Source: Oscillospiraceae bacterium
Lineage (GTDB): Bacteria > Bacillota_A > Clostridia > Oscillospirales > CAG-272
Length of the DNA stretch: 10,453 bases
Assembly: GCA_015063445.1 (NCBI GenBank)
Contig: SVUD01000052.1
Location: forward strand, 1 to 10,453
Direction of reading: 5' to 3'
Shown: piece by piece, positions 8,284 through 10,453 of the stretch
Position numbering within the stretch: position 1 is the stretch's first letter
How the letters are laid out: each line of letters starts with the position of its first letter
Position numbers and translations under genes: made by a program
Notes under the pieces: model-generated
The model's input: only the letters and a program-made list of their open reading frames with translations
What the model was told of the DNA's origin: nothing
The model's database searches: none

Positions 8284-8751
8284 ATGAAAGTGACTATATA
8301 TTCAAGAGATGATATGGAAAAATTACTTTTGTCAGGGAAAATCGAAAAAACTGCTATTATTAGCTTTCATGACCCGATAGGACGCGGAAGAAGATGTGTT
8401 GAAGATTACACGCCCCCGGTCTTTTTGGACAAGTGCGACCGTGTGATGCAGATTGCGCTCCATGACCTTGATCTCGAAGCTCTTGCGGATTTTGATCTGA
8501 CAGAGGAAACCTATTTTCCGGAAGCGGACGAGCTTGCCGAGTTTATCTATAAGGCAAAAGAGGACGGACTTGACATCATCTGCCAATGCGAGTACGGTCA
8601 ATCCCGTTCCGCGGGCTGTGCCGCAGCTATTCTCGAGTATTTCGAGGGCAGAGGTATTGACGTTTTTACGGACTACAGATACTATCCAAATCAGCTTATA
8701 TACCATAAGGTTTTTGAAGCGCTTAAGAAAAGAGGGAATAAAAATGTATAA
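8284..8751 (+). CDS. Cys-X5-Arg (dual-specificity/PTP-like) phosphatase
   Basis: 155 residues. The P-loop CEYGQSRS has nucleophile Cys102 and phosphate-binding Arg108 (Cys-X5-Arg), preceded by a hydrophobic strand (GLDIIC) and followed by a helix (SAGCAAAILEYF), as in protein tyrosine and dual-specificity phosphatases. The general acid is likely an Asp among HDLDLEALADFDL (60-72). Expected chemistry is hydrolysis of a phospho-ester through a cysteinyl-phosphate; the substrate, protein or small molecule, cannot be told. I chose the ATG at 8284 because AGAGGTG precedes it by five bases, and the in-frame ATG at 8242 lies inside the upstream gene without a good ribosome site. Its last eight bases overlap the start of the ATPase gene, so the two products are probably made in a fixed ratio. 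Confidence 0.85.
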   Translation: MKVTIYSRDDMEKLLLSGKIEKTAIISFHDPIGRGRRCVEDYTPPVFLDKCDRVMQIALHDLDLEALADFDLTEETYFPEADELAEFIYKAKEDGLDIICQCEYGQSRSAGCAAAILEYFEGRGIDVFTDYRYYPNQLIYHKVFEALKKRGNKNV

Positions 8752-9415
8752 ATACGATAAGGAAATAGAAACCATTGCTATAAATCCTATGGCTTTTTCG
8801 CCTGTGGTGGTGAAAGGAAAAACGGGAAACGGTAAAAGTACGTTTCTTCATAAATTCTCGGAAAAGCGCAGCGAGGTTTACAAATCGGCTTTTTCAAAAT
8901 GGAATGGAAATGAAGCGCTGAGGGTGTTTAATGCAAGAGAGATCTTTGAAAGCATTATAGAAGCTATATCCAATGTTACTCCAAAAGCGTGGCAAGATGT
9001 TTTCATGCCTTATGACGTTTTGGTTATAGATGATTTTGATGCATTTGCGGACAAGCCGGGAATACAAGAAGAGCTGTTCTCATACTTTTTGGTTTGTAAA
9101 AAGGCTATCGTAATTGCAACAGCCCAAGAGATAAGAGAACCTTATTTTTCAGCCGAGCTTTCTTCGTTTTTTGCATCGGCTGTTCGAATATATATTGATG
9201 ATCCCGATAGGGAAGCAAAATCGGATTTTCTGTTTAAGGAACTCTCTATCAGTGGGTTGTCGGTCGAAAAAGATGCGCTTGTATGGCTTTTTAACCAAAC
9301 ATTTTCTTCTTATGCCGCAGTTAAAGGATTTGTGAAATCGTTGATGCTCTTTAAAAGCGATGTCGCATATACGCTTGATACGTGTCAAAAAATCGCAAAG
9401 GATTATATAAGTTGA
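8744..9415 (+). CDS. Stand-alone DnaA/Hda-like AAA+ ATPase
   Basis: 223 residues. Walker A is GKTGNGKST (25-33, Lys31), Walker B is VLVIDDFD (92-99, Asp96/Asp97), and a sensor-I-like strand IVIATA lies at 122-127. The IDD-F-D-A-F...G-I-Q-E-E-L-F-x-Y-F order matches the DnaA family, where it reads IDDIQFL...TQEEFFHTF. The DnaA DNA-binding domain IV is absent, the place of the arginine finger reads LSSFFASAVRIY, and the sensor-II region reads SYAAVKGF in place of NIREL, so it is not DnaA and may be a DnaA-like regulator, an Hda-like partner or a loader. The start at 8744 follows AGAGGG by seven bases; an upstream in-frame ATG at 8534 lies within the phosphatase gene and is rejected. It is the last gene of the operon. 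Confidence 0.82.
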   Translation: MYKYDKEIETIAINPMAFSPVVVKGKTGNGKSTFLHKFSEKRSEVYKSAFSKWNGNEALRVFNAREIFESIIEAISNVTPKAWQDVFMPYDVLVIDDFDAFADKPGIQEELFSYFLVCKKAIVIATAQEIREPYFSAELSSFFASAVRIYIDDPDREAKSDFLFKELSISGLSVEKDALVWLFNQTFSSYAAVKGFVKSLMLFKSDVAYTLDTCQKIAKDYIS

Positions 9416-9438
9416 ATTGTAAACAAGGGGGAAGGAAG

Positions 9439-9485
9439 TTATGCGCGATGGGGTTCGTATACCACGAGCCACCACAGAATGAAAA
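9439..9485 (+). repeat. tRNA-3'-end-like direct repeat, copy 1
   Basis: This 47-bp sequence recurs at 10223-10270 with a single-base deletion (ACC-ACG against ACCTACG). It looks like the T-arm and acceptor end of a tRNA: GGGGTTCGTAT, then ACGAGCC-A-CCA, where ACGAGCC is exactly complementary to the GGCTCGT 5' acceptor strand of the tRNA-Glu at 10298-10372. No 5' half is present. It overlaps the second 127-bp repeat by three bases and follows the ATPase gene by 23 bases. It may be an attachment-site remnant or a duplicated tRNA fragment. Confidence 0.8.
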
Positions 9486-9609
9486 GGGGCTGTCTCATTA
9501 AGAATTCAACAAAATCAATGCAAAAACAGGAAAAATGCGGTGAGAAAAACAGATTTAGCGAATTCTTAGTGAGACTGAACCTTGGGGCGAACGGATTTAG
9601 AGCAGAATT
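9483..9609 (+). repeat. 127-bp inverted repeat, right copy
   Basis: Exact reverse complement of 1-127. The inner edge here begins with AAAGGGGCTGTCTC. A 64-codon reading frame (9479-9673) runs over it but shows no ribosome binding site and no domain. The repeat contains a near-symmetrical pair of AGAATTC/GAATTCTTA segments (about 9501 and 9560) and reads as a non-coding mobile or MITE-like sequence. Confidence 0.95.
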
Positions 9610-9628
9610 TGTCGTTCTCCGCCCCGAA

Positions 9629-9646
9629 GGTGTATATATATACACC
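9629..9646. promoter_or_regulatory. 18-bp perfect AT-rich palindrome
   Basis: GGTGTATATATATACACC reads identically on both strands. It lies 20 bases outside the right 127-bp repeat and may belong to the same repeat family, whose outer part is cut off at the left end of the window. A protein-binding operator or a cruciform-prone element end are both possible. Confidence 0.6.
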
Positions 9647-9688
9647 GAGAGGAAGGAAACGGCAAAAGAATAAAAAACAATAAAAAAT

Positions 9689-9713
9689 GCGGAAAACCGC
9701 AGGTTTTCAACCT
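9689..9713. other. Two adjacent small hairpins
   Basis: GCGG-AAAA-CCGC (9689-9700) is directly followed by AGGTT-TTC-AACCT (9701-9713). The stems are only four and five base pairs, with no T-tract close by, so no function is claimed. They sit in an AT-rich stretch (9661-9741) with no gene. Confidence 0.35.
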
Positions 9714-9741
9714 TAAACCCCTTTAAATTTGATAGAAGTAA

Positions 9742-9783
9742 AAATGGAGATGCTGACTTATCAACATCTCCATTTGTTTTTTA
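9742..9783. terminator. Rho-independent terminator, possibly bidirectional
   Basis: A perfect 11-bp stem AAATGGAGATG/CATCTCCATTT (9742-9752 with 9765-9775) has an inner TGA/TCA extension, followed by GTTTTTTATT on the plus strand. The minus strand also carries five T's after the hairpin. It is the first good terminator after the rightward operon, about 330 bases past the ATPase stop, and it separates that operon from the structured-RNA candidate. Confidence 0.75.
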
Positions 9784-9792
9784 TTCGTTTAT

Positions 9793-10222
9793 GCCTAAAT
9801 GCGACAGCACCCTACCTAATCTTACTTTGGGTGCATACTGCGAAGCAGTATATTGCCAGCTCGGAGATATACGAAAAGATTTAGTAAGACCGAGTAAATT
9901 ATATGAGAGCTAAAACCCGAGCGGCAAACTCGTAGGAGAATTTGCGGCAGGAGAATTTGCTATGCGGGGAAGACTATGTAAAGGGCGTTCCGCTTGGTTG
10001 ATAGGGGGACTCTGTAGTCCGCATGACGCAAGATACCGCCAAAGGCGGTATGCGCATTCCGCTTGCGGAATCTTGCCAAACGAGCAGATGAAAGTGGGTA
10101 TAGTATAAAGCGGAACGGTTTGCACTGAGATTACCGCGAGTGGCAATACTCTCGCGCGAGAAGTATGGTTAAAAGGCAACTAAAGCCTAAATGCCAAGTA
10201 AGTTAAAGAGAGTGCAAAGAGC
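9793..10222 (+). ncRNA. Candidate large structured RNA, unassigned
   Basis: No convincing gene lies here, but helices are dense. Visible pairings are 9807-9812/9829-9834, 9835-9841/9845-9851, 9860-9864/9890-9894, 9820-9826/9883-9889, 9962-9966/10020-10024, 9972-9976/10015-10019, 10028-10032/10072-10076 enclosing hairpins at 10034-10050 and 10057-10070, and 10146-10166. CGTTCCGCTT (9986-9995) is exactly complementary to AAGCGGAACG (10108-10117), which would cross the 9962/10020 helix and form a pseudoknot. AGGAGAATTTGC occurs twice (9934-9945, 9949-9960). GCCTAAATGC occurs near both ends (9793-9802, 10185-10194). The purine-rich loops favour the plus strand. Candidates are a HEARO/omega-RNA remnant, a ROOL- or GOLLD-like RNA, or a new class; I cannot assign one. 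Confidence 0.45.
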
Positions 10223-10270
10223 TTATGCGCGATGGGGTTCGTATACCTACGAGCCACCACAGAATGAAAA
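10223..10270 (+). repeat. tRNA-3'-end-like direct repeat, copy 2
   Basis: This is the 48-bp partner of 9439-9485. It ends the structured-RNA region and carries ACGAGCC-A-CCA at 10249-10259, like a tRNA acceptor end with encoded CCA. Its T-arm (GGGGTTCGTATACCTA) is degenerate, so it is not part of a working tRNA. It runs into the terminator of the convergent tRNA operon. Confidence 0.8.
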
Positions 10271-10311
10271 AAGCACCCTGATGGGTGCTTCATTCTGTGG
10301 TGACTCGTAGG
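10246..10311. repeat. Inverted repeat around the tRNA terminator
   Basis: The arm at 10246-10268 and the arm at 10289-10311 are reverse complements in 22 of 23 bases; position 10255 is the mismatch. The right arm is the 3' end of tRNA-Glu plus its immediate downstream bases, and the left arm is the tRNA-like end on the opposite strand. The terminator stem sits between them, so the whole segment can fold into one long hairpin. Confidence 0.85.
10267..10290 (-). terminator. Rho-independent terminator of the tRNA operon
   Basis: On the minus strand a perfect 8-bp stem AAGCACCC/GGGTGCTT with loop ATCA is followed by six T's. It lies seven bases after the CCA end of tRNA-Glu and ends the leftward tRNA transcript. 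On the plus strand there is no T-run, so it works in one direction. Confidence 0.9.
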
Positions 10312-10372
10312 AGAATCGAACTCCTGTTACCGCCGTGAAAGGGCGGTGTCTTAACCGCTTGACCAACGAGCC
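10298..10372 (-). tRNA. tRNA-Glu (anticodon UUC)
   Basis: The acceptor GGCTCGT pairs with ACGAGTC (one G-U), the discriminator is A, and CCA is encoded at 10298-10300. The anticodon stem CCGCC/GGCGG holds the loop CTTTCAC with anticodon TTC (10337-10339). The T-arm is AGGAG-TTCGATT-CTCCT. It decodes GAA and GAG. It lies three bases after the neighbouring tRNA on the same strand and is the last gene before the terminator. Confidence 0.95.
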
Positions 10373-10375
10373 AAA

Positions 10376-10452
10376 TGGTAGCGGATGTCGGATTTGAACC
10401 AACGACCTGCCGGGTATGAACCGGACGCTCTAGCCAACTGAGCTAATCCGCC
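10376..10452 (-). tRNA. tRNA-Met, elongator type (anticodon CAU)
   Basis: The acceptor GGCGGAT pairs with ATCCGCT, the discriminator is A, and CCA is encoded at 10376-10378. The loop TTCATAC carries anticodon CAT (10416-10418). It lacks the initiator hallmark (an unpaired first base and three G-C pairs in the anticodon stem), so it is elongator Met or, less likely, Ile2 read after lysidine modification. The outer base pair of the anticodon stem is a T-C mismatch. The gene starts one base inside the window edge, and its promoter lies outside. Confidence 0.92.
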
Positions 10453-10453
10453 A

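Larger units (their letters stand above)
1..9609. mobile_element. Possible repeat-bounded genomic module
   Basis: The two divergent operons are enclosed by perfectly inverted 127-bp copies, the arrangement expected for a composite transposon-like unit or for two insertions of one small repeat. No transposase, integrase or resolvase gene is visible between the copies, and no short target-site duplication can be read because the left copy runs off the window. It may equally be a chance placement of a high-copy repeat family on either side of accessory genes. Confidence 0.25.

Noticed and set aside
8534..8743. Upstream in-frame start for the ATPase
   Set aside because: The added 70 residues are the phosphatase gene read in another frame; AGAGGG before 8744 fixes the start.
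9479..9673. 64-codon plus-strand reading frame across the right repeat
   Set aside because: It has no ribosome binding site, no domain and low complexity, and most of it is the 127-bp non-coding repeat.
9962..10024. Group I intron core
   Set aside because: GACTA/TAGTC (9972-9976 with 10015-10019) resembles P7, but the other core segments and a splice-site context cannot be recognised, so it is left as part of the unassigned RNA.
9910..10179. 89-codon minus-strand reading frame in the structured region
   Set aside because: Its codons run through the helix-rich sequence, there is no ribosome binding site, and the product resembles no family I know. Paired stems explain the sequence better.
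9793..10222. RNase P RNA or group II intron
   Set aside because: The RNase P GAGGAAAGTCC and AGATGAATG landmarks, and a domain V hairpin for a group II intron, are not present.
9793..10259. tmRNA (ssrA) ending in the CCA-bearing sequence
   Set aside because: The GGCTCGT 5' partner, the conserved 5' tmRNA sequence and a tag reading frame are missing, and the T-arm is degenerate.

Overview
The window looks like accessory chromosomal DNA of a Gram-positive, anaerobic gut- or rumen-type Clostridia. This rests on strong AAGGAGG-type ribosome binding sites, clostridial tRNAs with encoded CCA, and a very large secreted BspA-type leucine-rich-repeat protein with an InlB-like repeat and Cys-rich CxxC modules. 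No marker gene fixes the genus, so this placement is an inference.

Layout. Bases 1-127 and 9483-9609 are perfect inverted copies of one 127-bp repeat, and the copy at base 1 may continue beyond the window. Between them lies a divergent gene cluster around a promoter region at about 7227-7475. The leftward operon encodes a small cytoplasmic LRR protein (6867-7226), a protein with uracil-DNA-glycosylase-superfamily-like motifs (6019-6864) and a 1929-residue secreted LRR protein (169-5958). The rightward operon encodes a WG-repeat-like protein (7476-8267), a Cys-X5-Arg phosphatase (8284-8751) and a stand-alone DnaA-like AAA+ ATPase (8744-9415). The start and stop codons of the last two overlap.

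Right end (9416-10453). This part has no convincing protein gene. It holds a degraded tRNA-3'-end-like 47-bp sequence, the second 127-bp repeat, an 18-bp AT-rich palindrome, a terminator hairpin, and about 430 bases that are very rich in compensatory-looking helices, including a 10-bp long-range pairing that would form a pseudoknot. I read this stretch as a candidate large structured RNA or a mobile-element RNA. It is followed by a second copy of the tRNA-3'-end-like sequence, the terminator of a leftward tRNA operon, tRNA-Glu(UUC) and an elongator-type tRNA(CAU).

How the parts may work together. The rightward trio (sensor-like WG protein, phosphatase, ATPase) forms a tight operon, and so does the leftward LRR/UDG-like pair. 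Both are driven from one intergenic region and bracketed by the same inverted repeat beside a tRNA locus, so they may be one transferable module. No transposase or integrase is visible, and I see no direct evidence for what the module does. The strongest oddities are the inverted repeat, the structured-RNA candidate with its tRNA-like end, and the unusual set of genes in the divergent cluster.
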